Below are positions 50,698 through 62,638 of a stretch of 64,000 nucleotides of DNA, piece after piece. A program made the position numbers and the translations under genes. The notes under the pieces are model-generated. The model saw only the letters and a list, made by a program, of their open reading frames with translations, did not search any database and was not told where the DNA came from. Source of the stretch: Ceratobasidium sp. AG-K (Eukaryota > Basidiomycota > Agaricomycetes > Cantharellales > Ceratobasidiaceae); NCBI GenBank assembly GCA_037039685.1, contig JAWNGF010000007.1, positions 1,426,001 through 1,490,000 of the forward strand, read 5' to 3'. The stretch's first letter is position 1. Every line of letters starts with the position of its first letter.

Positions 50698-51806
50698 GGA
50701 ATGCCGAGAGGGGTGCGCGATGGACCATGACTGGCAATCTGGAGATCTATTTATACGGTGCGATGCCCTCACGATTAGGGGCCGCGACGATAATTTCTGG
50801 TGGTTAACCATGGCTAGCCATTGGTTCACCTCAGCAAGGAGTAACAACCCAGGACCGTTAGGCGTTGGGTCGATCTGAGGCAAATAATATCTCTCTGCGC
50901 GAGTTTGGCCATTCGATTTCTATAATCAACAAGACCGTTCTGTTCGAGTGCGTACCTGGTTATCGCAACAGCGACATTTTAGCTTGACAGTAATGCCCTC
51001 GGTTCCTCGACAAAAGGTCCTCGAGCAAGTTCAAAGATAGACGGGCATACGACAGGTTTCCCCATCAGGCTCGAGCGAGGTTTGGAAAGAACGTAACGTA
51101 CGTATCGCACGACAAAGCACTGTACAATCGCAAAGATAGCAGAATTAACGCTGCGCCAATTGTGCTATTATGGGCCGAGCCAACCTTCTGTGTGGGGTGG
51201 ACACCGATCACCGCTGACTCACAAGGGGTAATGGTCAGTTCCATGTCGTCATTCCCCGCACGTGATAATCACTGGTTGTCCCTGAATCCGTGTCTGTGAG
51301 CTCAGGGAAAATTGCAGCGCCACAACGGTCACGGATGTGAATGTGTAAATTTTCCAGTTGAATATATAAAGAATTCCGAAATGTTATATCATCTTGGCCT
51401 GAACGATTTAGCTACGACTCGACGTGAACTTACCTTCGAGAGGAGAAGGAAGCACAACTGAGGGCTTAACCCCAAAGCGACAACGCTCCCGGTCATGCCA
51501 TAGGGGTACCTTCACGTGGGGGAACCAAGTGCACGGAGATCAATGCAGAGCCGCTAATAGAAAAAATCATAGTGTATGCGGTGCACTACGTCTCTGAAGG
51601 CGACGATGAACTGGAACCGGAGCTGGGTAGATTTGGCAAGCCGTATGTTGACAATATATGTGGGGTAACTCCACGCCACCGGAAAAGGCGATGCGTACCC
51701 GTTGCTTGGGGCAAGTGTCACTAATCATTTAGGCCCGCGCGTTACAGATGGTTTACAATGTACTACAAACCTATGAATATGTGCATCCAATGTGGAGTAT
51801 AACCCT
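50698..51806. other. Intergenic stretch between HAK and the oxidoreductase
   Basis: It holds the HAK promoter and the 3' side of the next gene. CACGTG occurs near 51260 and 51514, far from either start. No coding exon is seen. Confidence 0.45.
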
Positions 51807-53587
51807 TCAGACCCCCGCAGTGACCGGGAGAATCGGATAGAATTTATCAAAGAGTCCGTGTGGATCGTAGCGTGCCTTGACAGCTTGAAGCCGAGGATAC
51901 GATTGGCCGAAATGCTTTGCAGCAGCATCATAGTCGGCCGTCTCAGTTTCTGGCACCCGGGTTTCAAAATAAAATACACACTCCGTATGTCCAAGTTCAC
52001 TCACGATAGTTGGCATAGCCGACCGAGTCCACTTGTCCTCCTGTCTCAATCTCATGCTCCCATATAACCTCTTTCAGCTTCGTAGCGTGAGCGCGAGCGG
52101 TCTCTACGCTCCCAATCTGATCCATCCTAGGCCAGTGAATCAGGTATACGATATTGTCTCCTCCACCGCGACCAGGAAATGAGCTCAGTTCGGAGGAACC
52201 TGCGCGAACAACATGTAGAGGGAGGTACTCCACAATAACAGCGGATCCAGCAAACGGAGATACTGAAATATCAGAGAAGGTAGAGAAGAGGCTGCGGGCA
52301 GTGGATGGTGGAAAGGAAGATCGGGAAGTGCCAGTCATGTACACATTATCCCCGTGTTGTGCTTGTTCGTTCTGTAGGAGGAAACATGCTTGGTACTTTA
52401 TTTGTGTGAATCCAGAAACACCGACCTGCTGGGCGTTCATCAACTCGTATGGAAGCTCCTTCGTTTGGTCAACAAGGTGTGCTAGGTTATACTCAGTTCA
52501 TGAATAAGCGCAGGGAGAGAATGAGAGAATACCCACGTATTGACAAAAAAGTGGCAAATCTCTCCCTGCCATCCGTTTCTGAGCCGTTGAAAAAAGGTCG
52601 AAGACCAATGCAAGGCTACATAATTTGTAAGTCGTGCGGGAACAGAAACAGGAGATCTCACCTCGTAGCTCTGTGGGCCCCGGAAGAAAAACACCAAGGC
52701 CGCTTCTCCCTGCCTACGACCCGCTCCCACTTCAACCCACCAGGTCTCTAATGCCTCGAAAAGCTGCTCCAATACTGATCCTCCGTATATAATGGTTCCA
52801 GACCAAACTGTTCGCCGCTGGGGATGAAGTCGAATCGCGAATTCGGTCACTACGCCGAAGTTTCCCCCGCCACCACGGATGGCAAAGAACAACTCGGGAT
52901 CGTTTACGGCCGAAACTGTCTTGGAGTTTGGATTAATAATACCAGCTCCTGTTGAAGCGCCTGGGGTGACAATAGTAGCGGCGATGACGTTGTCACACGC
53001 AAGACCATATTGACCTGTAAGCCAACCATAGCCTCCCCCGAGTGTCAGGCCACCTACGCCTGTGTGGTTGACAGTGCCCCCAACTGCTGCCAGGCCATAC
53101 TTGATCGCAGCCTCGTCGACATCGCGCCATACAGCTCCTCCGCCCACAAAAGCAATCCGGTTTACGGGGTCAATTCGGACATGGGCATAGTGTCGGGATA
53201 GATCGATGACTAATCCATCAGTAGACGATGAAGTTCCAGCGCAAGAATGGCCACCGCCCCGAACGGCGAGGGGAAGAGAATGCTTGAAAGCATGAGTTAT
53301 GGCGGCAAAAATATCGGTCGCGAAGCGAGGGTAGACCACGAGGCGGGCTGGGCGTTCGGCATTGTAAGCCCATCGAGCGATCGAATCCAGGTAATTCGGG
53401 TCGTTTGGAGTGACTACCTGACCGAAGAAACTGCCAAAGACGTGAGCTGGTTAGGAATTAACAAATAACTTGGCACTGACCCAGGGATAGCCTCTGGAGA
53501 AGTTGGGTCGAGGGCAAAGCTCCCCAGAACAGAGGCTCGCTGGGGTCGGAAGCTGTTACGGAGGCTAGGTACTGTCACAGTCGACAT
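51807..53587 (-). CDS. FAD-linked oxidoreductase, berberine-bridge type
   Basis: The start codon is at 53587 (MSTVTVPSLRNSFRPQRASV), followed by an intron and AHVFGSFFGQVVTPNDPNYL. The FAD-binding PCMH domain shows AVRGGGHSCAGTSSSTDGLV with the His that often binds FAD covalently. GGTVNHTGVGGLTLGGGYGW follows, then FFAIRGGGGNFGVVTEFAIR. The substrate domain follows over several exons, and the C-terminal BBE motif reads KARYDPHGLFDKFYPI before the stop at 51807. No signal peptide is obvious. Such enzymes oxidise sugars, alcohols or alkaloid-like compounds; the substrate is unknown. No secondary-metabolite genes flank it. Confidence 0.9.
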
Positions 53588-54062
53588 ATCGACATTCGAG
53601 GATGAAGCTGAGAGGACAAGCAGATCCGGGTGCGGAGAACACGTTGGTATATGAACGGATCAGATGTTGGGACCCGGTAATACACTCCCCATATGTAACA
53701 TATATTCTATGATAGCCAAAGGTGAGGACGCATGGGAAAGACTCGCAAGACTCATATTTTCGTAGATAGAACCAGGTACGGCGCAACCAATGACCAGCGA
53801 ATGACCGGATGCTGCTTCCGGAGCCGATAGTCACGTGGCCCGGCGGAATAGCAAATCTCTACCACTGCGACAACCCCTAACGAGTTGGTTCACCCGCATT
53901 GTTGGGCAACGAACTCGAAAACTATTTTACCCAATTACTGTGAGCGGATAAGTGATCTGCTGTCTGGTGGGTGAAACTCAGTTTACGCTCGAAGGTGCAT
54001 TGAACGAGTTCGCGCCACAAGCTAGTTGAATAAGAGAGAATCATCGGCTCGTTCCTCATCAG

Positions 54063-54068
54063 CACGTG
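54063..54068. promoter_or_regulatory. CACGTG box just before the TFIIIC start codon
   Basis: The hexamer ends 10 bases before the ATG at 54079, so it lies in the 5' leader or core promoter. A second copy at 53832-53837 lies between this gene and the divergent oxidoreductase. Confidence 0.4.
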
Positions 54069-54078
54069 GGCGATCGAG

Positions 54079-57000
54079 ATGGATGGTTTGACCGAGTTCA
54101 TCTTGCGAGAACTCGCCTTCGAGGCTGGACTTGGTGAGTTTCCGAGTCGTCGGTTCGAACCCCCATGAAGTCCAACTAACCCCGCTTTATTTTAGGCTTT
54201 GATGTCTCACAGCTTTCCAAGCTCATTTCCCAATATTATGCAATCCTCAACCCAGACGTTCATCAAACCGTTGATGACAAACTATGTGCGTTTGTCTGGT
54301 CGCTACTCGCTGCCCGAGAGGACGTCATTGTTGGTCGCACGCCAGACGGCGCTGTACCCGTGTACTTTCCACCGCAGATAGGGAACGCGCAGAAGGGAAA
54401 GGGGAGGACGACAAACGAAGGAGCGGCTTCCCTCATTCCACTTCGTTCCAGCGAAAAAACATCCACCCCCTTGGACGCCCTTGTCACTAAATATGGCACA
54501 GACGTGCGGATTTCCGTCACGCCCGAAACCTGTTTCCAGTATATCACTGGGTCCCATGTTAGAGTATGTGTCTGATTATCGTTCGTGCACCAATCTCACA
54601 TACATAAAAGCCTACCAGGCTTTCTGGTACAGCGTATGCTGTTCTACAGTTAATTGCTCGCACCAGAAGGGAAGGCATATCACCTGCTGAAGTGAGCAAG
54701 CAAAGTGGATACAGTCCCAAGGATTGTTTCGCCTTACTTCAAACGTTGGTCGAGTTGGGCCACATGTGAGTGAGCATTGCCCGAGATAAAGCCAGTCTTT
54801 GATTCACGGCCCCCTAGCTATAAAATTCGAGTAGGTGGATCTGTGGTGAATATTTGCATCCACCACGCGTTCTACGACGATGAGTGCGAATGGAAACAAG
54901 CTGAAAAAGAGGCCACGGTCGAACCCAAACAAAGGGATGGCTCTCGTCTGACCTCGGTCGGAGGATCCGACGCGGACGAAGACGAGGGAGGGGATTTCAA
55001 GGGGTCTCTCCAATTCGAGCGCATCGACAACCGCCACTTGTCCAACATTCAAGTGGTTAAACCCCGGTTGGAAAGGCTTTTGCAACACATGCAGAATGGA
55101 GTTCACCCCTATCGCAATTTGCTGTTTGCACTCGTAAGTCTAGCCGCGTAAAGTTCTTGTGTCGTCAAGCAATAATCATGTGGTCTAGGGATTTGATACT
55201 TCAAACAGGAAGGAGCGGAGGGTATTCACCCACCGTATTCATGAGTTAATCAGCGCCCGGTTCATCGAGAAGGTTTGGGCGCCATCGAAAACCTCTTCTA
55301 CTCGGCGTATTCTTTGTGTTCGATTAGTGACCGATGACCCTGCCACCCTTGCTGGAGACATGGACCTGGCTGAAGATGGCGCAGGAGACGAGAACGATCC
55401 ACGGAGGATGGGCTTGACGTTCGCAGTGAAGTCGTTGAAAGTCAGTAACTCCTCTTGGCCGTTACCTTCCTGGTTCCTGACGGACAAGCCAAGATATGCT
55501 CGCAGAATATGAACTGGCCAACGCCACCCAGTTGATTGCTCACCGTATCATTACGATGATTGAGGAGTCTGGTACCACCGGTATGACCATTGCGGTGAGT
55601 CAGAGGCGTGTCTTAGCATGATATGGCTCAACTCAATTGCTTGTGCAGGAAATATCCAAACAGCTCCAGAACTTTGATCTTCGCTCCATTACCAATTTGA
55701 CCACACGCTTTAAGGATGGCAATCCACCCACACATCTCGCCAATCGAGGTCTCGTCATTCGAACTGAAACCTATGGCCGCGAGAAACGCCAAAGGTTATT
55801 CACAAACGCGGCATACCTCACTATGGCGGAGCGGGACCACTTAGAGGACAAGGCATTCAATTTCACCGCTGAAGACCTTGCGCGTGCTGGGGCCTGGGCA
55901 TCATTTCACCCAGATGAATTTTTCACTAACCAGCGTGCGCGGGACGACTGGATCCAGGAGTTTATTAGGCGCTCGCTTGAGGAGAGTGGGCAGAAGGCAA
56001 GAAGAGATGCAAAAGGGAAAAAGCAACACAAGAATCCGCTTGATGCCAATGGCAAACCTGTTATCGGTCGTCCGAGGAAGGAGTGGAAGACTGGTTCGCA
56101 GATTGAAAAGGGGAATGACCCGCCAAAGAAACGTGGCCGCCCGCCAAAGAGGAAAGCAGAGGAGGTTGAAGAAGTCGACCCGCCTGTCCCGAAGAAGCGT
56201 GGCCGGCCGCGGAAGGCAAAGCCAGTACCTGCTGAGGAGACGGAAGTGCCTGCTGACAACGACAAACACGCAGTGGTTAACTCTGCTGCCACTGTTCCCG
56301 AGCCGGAGATGCGGACACGGTCTAGCGTTGACGCCGCTACTATTGGGCTGAATGTCGGTATCCCTTCGTCAGGAGAAGAACCAGCAACCCAAGGGCATGC
56401 TAGTGGCATGAATCGAGCACCCGTATTGGCTGTGACGGGCTTGGCTGAACACTCTGCCAGTCCAAGCGAGTCAACTCATAAAGTGCGTTTCAGATCAATA
56501 GGCCCGCTTGATACTGATTTTTGCTCCAAATGATCCAGGAACGGCGGTCTGCGAGGCTGAAGGGTCAAGCCATGGTGCCTGCAGAGCCACCGGCCACAGC
56601 AAGTACCTCCCAGCCATGCGCATCTTCGGTCAATACGCGACGCGATATCAGCACGAGTCGTCCTTCCAAACGAGCTAGAGTTGCGAGCGAGATTCGACCT
56701 ACTGGCGCTCGAGACGCGATCGCCACTCAAAGTCAGCCAACTCCACATATTGACCAACCTGCAGTGCCGCTCGAAGGACTCGAACGAGCCGAGGGTCCCG
56801 AATTGCAGTCGACACCTGTGGGGCGGCGGGGCAAAGAGCCCGCAGTTATGACAGGTGACTCCGTCGAATCTTCGCTTCTCCGTTCACCATCTGTGCCAAG
56901 TGGTAGGTGATGTGCTCTCGTCATGCTGTACCGATGTGATAATTTTCCTTTCAGGGTCACGACAAGGGCGTCCTGCAAGTGTGTCCTCGCTCCGCCGCCA

Positions 57001-60000
57001 GACCGAATTTCTCCAAGTCCTTGAGACGATGGGCGGTGTTGTCAACATTTCACTGGCGAGGCTGTTCACAGACGAGCACCAGAAACTCCTTGAAAGACTT
57101 CATGCATCCGGGAACGCCGTAAGTGGGATGCCCGGAACTGGAATGGACAGACGTACGTTCAGCTCTACGATTAGCGCGCTGGAAGTGAAGGGCTTTATCA
57201 AAACGCGAGCCGTATCAACTGTTACGTCCTTGGGGGCAGTTCGTCGGGCCAACATAATCCACCTTCCAAATGCATCCATGGAGTCGATCGAAGCATGTGT
57301 CGAGAAGTTTCGAGCGAGTGCATCGTCTGGAAAGGGCGTCAGCATACAAAACGATTACCCTACTCTTCCTGAAGTAATGACATTGCCCCAAACCACACGG
57401 AACAAAACACAGCCAGCACCCCGCGGTCCACGTTCTCTTTCGCGGTCTCCCTCGCCCGCTCCGACCCCCACAGAATCACAAGACCCTCTCACGGTAGCTC
57501 GACTGATTAACCTAGCCGAGCCAATGACCTCTGCTCAATACTTAGGATATCTCCCTGGCCGTTTCAGCCGCGCCCGCGTTCTCCACCTGCGGCTACTTTC
57601 GGAGCTCGTGGCTTCACACCCAATTAGTACCCTGGTCTCACCCGCTGATAGGGTATTCAGCAAAGACTATTTCTTCGAGGCCCTCCCAATATCAACATAT
57701 TGTGCAATCATTCCCGTGGGATCCGTATTGGAAGGCTTGAAGGACCTCCTCGAGAGCGAAGTCGGCCCATCTGTTCGTCTACTGGATGCCCCAGAAACAG
57801 TTCGGAAGCACCTTCGCCCACGCTCATCAGCGAACAGGTCCAGGATGCAAAAAGTCCTATCAACACTCGTTGACCTAGGTTGTCTGGTCCCCGTTCGGTT
57901 AGAATCGGACGTGGCCAGCCGCTCCCGAAGCTACGTAGATGTAGTCGAGGACACAAAGTGGGACTACCTTAAAGTGGCCGAAAATGTGCCAATGTATCGA
58001 TTTGCCGACAAGGATTTACAAGCCCCGTTCTGCGGAAATCACTCCGTGAGCAGTGTTGACGCGGGGATACGCTTTTGGGAACAGCTGCGCGCCGCCTCTC
58101 ACCCTACAACATGCCATGCAATCCAGTGCTTCGGTAGTGGGGCTCGTTTCTCTGGGGATCCGAAATTGTTGAGAGCGATTCGGAGGAACGCTGAGTGGGA
58201 GTCTGAGTATGTACTGTCCAGCGCCCAGTTCGATCATCTCTATAGCCTCATCGACGTCACAACTGGACACACTCCACTTGACGACCAACATTCCACCCGA
58301 TTTGACAACGCTTGCTATATCACCGCCGTCCCCGCTGGCGCAGTGACTGCTTTCTTTTCTCGGAAAAGGGCTGATATTCAGCTGGAGCTGGAGCGAGCGA
58401 GGCAGAAAGCGCAGAATCAGATTCATGAGAGAAGGAAGCTAGAAGAGCAAGCAAGGCAGGCGCTGGCAACCAAGGCAGCCAAGGCGAAAACAGAACAAGA
58501 ATCGCGGTGGCGAGACCTTGTGGCTAGAACTTTGGGTGGCCGATGCTCCCTACCCCATCTTCAAAAGGCTCTAGCACCGCTCAAATCCGCATATATACTC
58601 AACTCGCAGGCGGCTACCGACTCAGTCTGGGAAGCCAAGATTCAGGAAGTGGTCCGCGACGCTACGGGGGCCAAACAATTCGTCATTGCCCCTCAAGCCC
58701 CCGAGAGTTCACGAGGTACCAGCAACACACAGCAGGAACCGGATATTGACGTTTCTACTCTCATCCTTCGCCAAGGACAGCCGATTGCGCAGAAGGACAT
58801 CACACCCAAGAAATCAGGGAGAAAATCCAAGAAACAACTTGAGGCTGAAAATAAGCAAGGTTCGCTCCTATTTTCTGACTGCAAATGGTCCCAAGTTTAT
58901 AATAGGCCCTCAAGTTTCAGAGGCCCCTGCAATCTCGGACGCTGATTCTCGCAGGCGACGATTTCCTTGGAATCCTGAATATGATGAACTGGCACGGGAT
59001 GCTGGTGCCATCATTCGAGTGCGCTGTCAAGGAAAGCGTATGGATTGGTCGGCATTGGAGCAAGTATTTCCGGGAGTCCAGCGTAATAGCGTACGCCAGC
59101 GAATATCTAATCTGGAGACACTGCCGGGTGCTGCGGCGTACTTTCGCCGCTTGGACGATGCTTGGGCCGCACTCTGGCTTCAGCACCGTGGGTCAGAAGC
59201 GCTGCCTGACCCAAATCCAGATAGCGTAAAGGACTTTGATTTACCCACTCATGTGACCTTTCTGCGGCAGAGAATTGATAAGGCGGCGTTGTGAGTGAAA
59301 TTTGAGGACGCACCTGGGCTTATTAACCAATTCTGCAAAGGCGGGTCGGAACAGATGCTGCGAACCTGAACACGGGAGGGAGTTCATTCGCGTTTGCTAG
59401 TCTGGATGAGCTACATGCCAAATTCATAGTCAAGGAGCTTCATTCAGGATCGAGCTCAAGACAACCAACTTCATGGGACTTTTACTTTGACGTTACAAGC
59501 GAGGAGCCCCGCGAACGAGGATCATTAAGCCATCCTTTTATTCTGTACGATGGTCCATCTGGCCAGGATGAAACACCCCTAGTCGTTTCGATTGCGAAAG
59601 CCGCGATTAAGGCAAGATACTGAATTTCGCTATTCGTCCCCTGACGCCAACAACCGACTTAGATGGTAATTTCAACGCCGGCTAGCTCTTATGACAGCAA
59701 CGACGCTGCTAGGATGCTCAACGAGCTGGGAGAAGACGTTGTCAAGTCAGCAGTCGCCGACATGAAAGATTCGTTGGACATGAGAAGAACTCGGCCTGAC
59801 AAGCGAGAGCCAGGAAGAAAGTTTCAGTATTCAGATCTGTAAGTGTAATATCTGTTCTGTAGATCTCCAAGCTTCTCACAACAGTTTAACCATGCACGGT
59901 AGTGAACTTCTCCGCCTCAAAGGGGATTTTGCGAGTTCTATGTATCCTGATGCGGCCTCGATGCGCGATAATCTCAAAAATTTGCAACCTGAAGAATTCA

Positions 60001-61070
60001 TGAATATTGGCTTGACTGACGAAGACGGAGAGGTGGCAGCGTTTTTACAACTGGTTTCAGAGAACAAGGTGTGTGTGTGTGCACTTGGGCGCATATATGC
60101 ATTGATTGGTGGCATTAGCTGGACATCGATATTGATACCTCGAATCCCCGAGTTGGCCGTGAACAGCTTGGCTCGCAAAGCAAGAAAGTTGGTAGGTTAT
60201 TTGATGGAACATGCTAGCAATCCCCATTGTTTACTCTATAAATAGACGACGAGAATCTTGAAGCTCAATTGACGATTCGCCTCAAAACAAGCAACGATCA
60301 GTATGTGGAATTTGGACCAGACACCGAGCCGATATCCAGCCGGGACGTCGAACCACCCTGCGAACACGTTCTATCTGGTGAACCGCACGACGATCAGTGC
60401 CTATATGCAGGGGGCCGCCTTTCCGAACTTACTCAGGTTGCCGCAGAGCGCGCTCTGTACAATGCTGGACCCCTTGGACTAACTATCCCATCCTTACTCG
60501 TAAGTCCAGTATTCCGGTTAGCAATACAAGCAGAGGCTGAGGAAAACAGGGGTTGGGCAACGGACGTGTAGAGAGCCTGTCACAAACAGTGTCTGCCTTG
60601 ACGGAGTTATCCCCGCCTCTGGCATATGTTCTCGGTTATGACCAATCTAGAGTGGTCTCAGCATTTTATCTGAACCACTGGACGGTACAGGTCCCAGTTG
60701 CGAACCAATCACGGCCAAAGATGTTCTTCCCTCGACGTTGGTTGAGCATCCACGGGAGTTTGATCGAGAGCGTGTGGACGATGGCTCTTCGAACGGTTGC
60801 AGGTGCCTTTATATACCGACCTAGTATGAGCGAGGTAAGCAGTCCATCGGTTCTGTGGCACACTGGCTCACGCTAGCCGATCAGCACTCATTGCGCGCAA
60901 GATACCTAGGGCTCTTTGACCGTCAAGAACTCGATGAGATATTGATGCAACTGCTCGCCAATGGTAAACTCAAACGCGTCTCCAGTTCAGTTCTCCCATT
61001 TGGCATGTGTGATGTAGAAGAGGAAAAAACAACGTACTGGACATTGTCCAAAGACAGTACATGGTTTTAG
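54079..61070 (+). CDS. TFIIIC largest (B-block-binding) subunit
   Basis: The gene begins MDGLTEFILRELAFEAGLGF at 54079 and is spliced through many exons to YWTLSKDSTWF and TAG at 61068-61070. The winged-helix B-block domain reads RLSGTAYAVLQLIARTRREG and ISPAEVSKQSGYSPKDCFAL. A second winged-helix region follows near 55.6 kb. At about 56.1 kb three AT-hook cores lie in a row (IGRPRK, KRGRPPK, KRGRPRK). The long exon 56.9-58.85 kb and the SANT-like block RRRFPWNPEYDELARDAGAI fit the Sfc3/Tfc3 family. It binds the internal B box of tRNA genes and recruits TFIIIB and Pol III. The estimated length of about 1,900-2,000 residues is usual in basidiomycetes. Internal exon borders are approximate. Confidence 0.9.
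54152..54162 (+). promoter_or_regulatory. Perfect B-box motif in the first intron of the TFIIIC gene
   Basis: GGTTCGAACCC fits the Pol III B-box consensus GGTTCGANNCC exactly. It lies 15 bases into the first intron of the gene for the subunit that binds this very motif. No cloverleaf can be formed around it, so it is not a tRNA gene. In a 64-kb window about 0.5 chance matches to nine fixed bases are expected on both strands, so chance remains possible. Confidence 0.4.
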
Positions 61071-61377
61071 CGACAGGTTTTGCTACTCCGTGCTATAATT
61101 CGCCGTTGCATCAGCACGAGTCATTACTTGCAATTTGATATTTTAACATCGTTCCGGACCCAGGTTTTGCCATGCTCTTTTTATTGGTGAACGACCAATA
61201 GAATAAATAAAAATTGTATTTTGTGCTTTAATTCACATTCTCTGCGACCATTAATACAGGAAGCGAGAGATAAAATGACCGATAAGGCGATCCGCAGCAT
61301 GTAGGAAACTTACGCCAAACAGACATGCTTCGCAGTGGACTGTACGCTGGATGCATGAAGCGTTGAGCCCTCTGGGT

Positions 61378-61422
61378 CACGTGTGTGCTCAAAAATTTAA
61401 ATTTAAAAAATTAGGTCACGTG
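61378..61422. promoter_or_regulatory. Two GGTCACGTGT boxes and a TATA box before the snoRNA host gene
   Basis: GGTCACGTGT occurs at about 61376-61385 and again at 61415-61424, 39 bases apart. A TATAAATT lies at 61441. This is a compact core promoter just before the first non-coding exon. Confidence 0.55.
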
Positions 61423-61528
61423 TTTGTCAGGGAGCTACCATATAAATTCCAAAAATTTGGGTTTATCGATCCTCAAATGAACCCGACCAAGGTAAGAACC
61501 GCGTTTCGCGTTTACATTTGATACCCCC

Positions 61529-61613
61529 TGCATATGATGCGAAAACACATACCATACTTTACCACATTCAGATTTCTCAGTGTTGACAAACCTTTCAGCC
61601 TTGTCTGATGCAC
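61529..61613 (+). ncRNA. snR41: C/D-box snoRNA, snR41-like (18S G1126)
   Basis: Box C ATGATGC (61534-61540, one base off RTGATGA) and box D CTGA (61605-61608) are joined by a short TGCA/TGCA terminal stem. Upstream of box D the guide TTTCAGCCTTG pairs over 11 bases with the universal 18S sequence CAAGGCTGAAA. The nucleotide five bases before box D pairs with the first G of CAAGG, which by my count is yeast G1126, the snR41 target. A possible D'/C' pair (CTCA, GTTGACA) lies in the middle. Confidence 0.7.
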
Positions 61614-61711
61614 TTTCCTCCTAATATTTGTTGTATTTTGAACGTGTACTAACATAACTATCTATATTCATAGGGCAACTCTAGGTAAGCACCGGCCGTT
61701 TTCTCTTTGCC

Positions 61712-61820
61712 AACTTGTGATGAACTCTTCGATGGGCGGACATAAGATGACCCACCAAGTCTCCGGTGTACGAATGGAGACGGGCTATCGCATGTTGATT
61801 TTCATCGATCGCTGATCCAC
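61712..61820 (+). ncRNA. snR70: C/D-box snoRNA, snR70/SNORD43-like (18S C1639)
   Basis: A perfect box C GTGATGA (61717-61723) is followed by GAACTCTTCGATGGGCGGA and a D'-like CATA (61741-61744). The guide CGATGGGCGG pairs with 18S CCGCCCGTCG over 10 bases with one G-U pair. The fifth base before D' faces the C of yeast C1639 (E. coli C1402). Human SNORD43 has nearly the same GACGGGCGGACA arrangement. Box D is CTGA at 61812-61815 (an alternative is at 61856-61859), so the 3' end is uncertain. Confidence 0.75.
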
Positions 61821-61942
61821 TTTGTCTTTGGTGCTTTATCATTTTGGAACCCACACTGACCTTTGTTTAGGAATGCCGAGCTGTGATGTATACATATATT
61901 GAATGTGAGTGTCGCATTCATTGTGGCCAACCCTCTATCCTT

Positions 61943-62022
61943 CCCCGGATGAGCTATTATATAGTTATCCCTGTCTTAATCTCCGTGTCGAGACCTTCAA
62001 ACTGGTAACGCTTCTGATTCGA
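61943..62022 (+). ncRNA. snR38: C/D-box snoRNA, snR38/SNORD1-like (25S G2815)
   Basis: The guide AGTTATCCCTGT (61963-61974) pairs over 12 bases with the conserved 25S sequence ACAGGGATAACT at the peptidyl-transferase centre. It is followed directly by a D'-like CTTA. The fifth base before it faces the second G of GGG, yeast G2815 by my count, the snR38 target. Box D is CTGA at 62014-62017. Box C is weak (CGGATGA at 61946-61952), which lowers the confidence. Confidence 0.62.
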
Positions 62023-62100
62023 CGCCCCTTCATTGTGCCTTTTCGCAACTCCAGATTCTTACTCGCTATTTCATAGATACGACACTATGGGCAGTTCAGG

Positions 62101-62638
62101 ATAGTGGTGGCCATGGTTCATGGAGTGACAACACATCGAATTGTAAGGCTCATTATGCGTCTGGAAGTTTTGCTGCCGATTCTGTATATTGTAATTTACA
62201 CTGTGCGGAACACATGCTTGAATGTTCTGTTGGAATCGTACTAGGCTGTGCATGTCATAAAGTAAGGTAACGCCTACAGCATGCTCTCGAGGGAGGAATC
62301 CTAAGCTAGTGAGGGATTAGAGGCGAGTTAAATGTGCGCCGCATCCTGCGGCAGCAAGGCCATACTTATCGAGGAAAGGTGTGCTCGATGTATTTCTTGG
62401 CCAGCGATAATCGTTCCGGGCTTGAAATATTCTGCTACCAGGGCGTAGGAAATACAAGATAAGATGTATACCGTAAGCCGCCGGTCTCGGGTACTTGTCC
62501 GCAGCTCCAATCGGGCGATCGGCAATGTTTGATGTCATTAATGAAATTGACACTTACTGGTCATAAATTTGACGACGGTCGGGACGCGCGGAAGCGATGA
62601 CGCACTCTCGGTCGCCGTGAATAAATACTGGCGGAAAT
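62101..62638. other. Stretch between the snoRNA host gene and the membrane protein gene
   Basis: No exon is supported. A minus frame at 62553-62317 has no recognisable motif. Confidence 0.4.

Larger units (their letters stand above)
61450..62100 (+). ncRNA. Probable non-coding host gene for three C/D snoRNAs
   Basis: No protein frame runs through this stretch, yet a series of clean splice signals is visible. The donor ACCAAG|GTAAGA is at 61491/61492 and the acceptor TTCATAG at 61671-61673. An 11-base exon (61674-61684) is followed by the donor GTAAGC. The next acceptor TTTGTTTAG ends at 61870; a 34-base exon (61871-61904) ends in the donor GTGAGT, and the last acceptor CTCCAG ends at 62054. 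Each of the three introns (182, 186 and 150 bases) is longer than the usual 50-60 here and holds one C/D-box RNA. The ends of the transcript are estimates. Similar non-coding host genes are known in other fungi. Confidence 0.7.

Noticed and set aside
51807..53587. Secondary-metabolite cluster around the berberine-bridge enzyme
   Set aside because: No synthase, P450 or transporter of such clusters flanks it; neighbours are a potassium transporter and TFIIIC.
54079..54200. tRNA gene in the first intron of the TFIIIC gene
   Set aside because: A B box is present, but there is no acceptor stem, anticodon arm or convincing A box.
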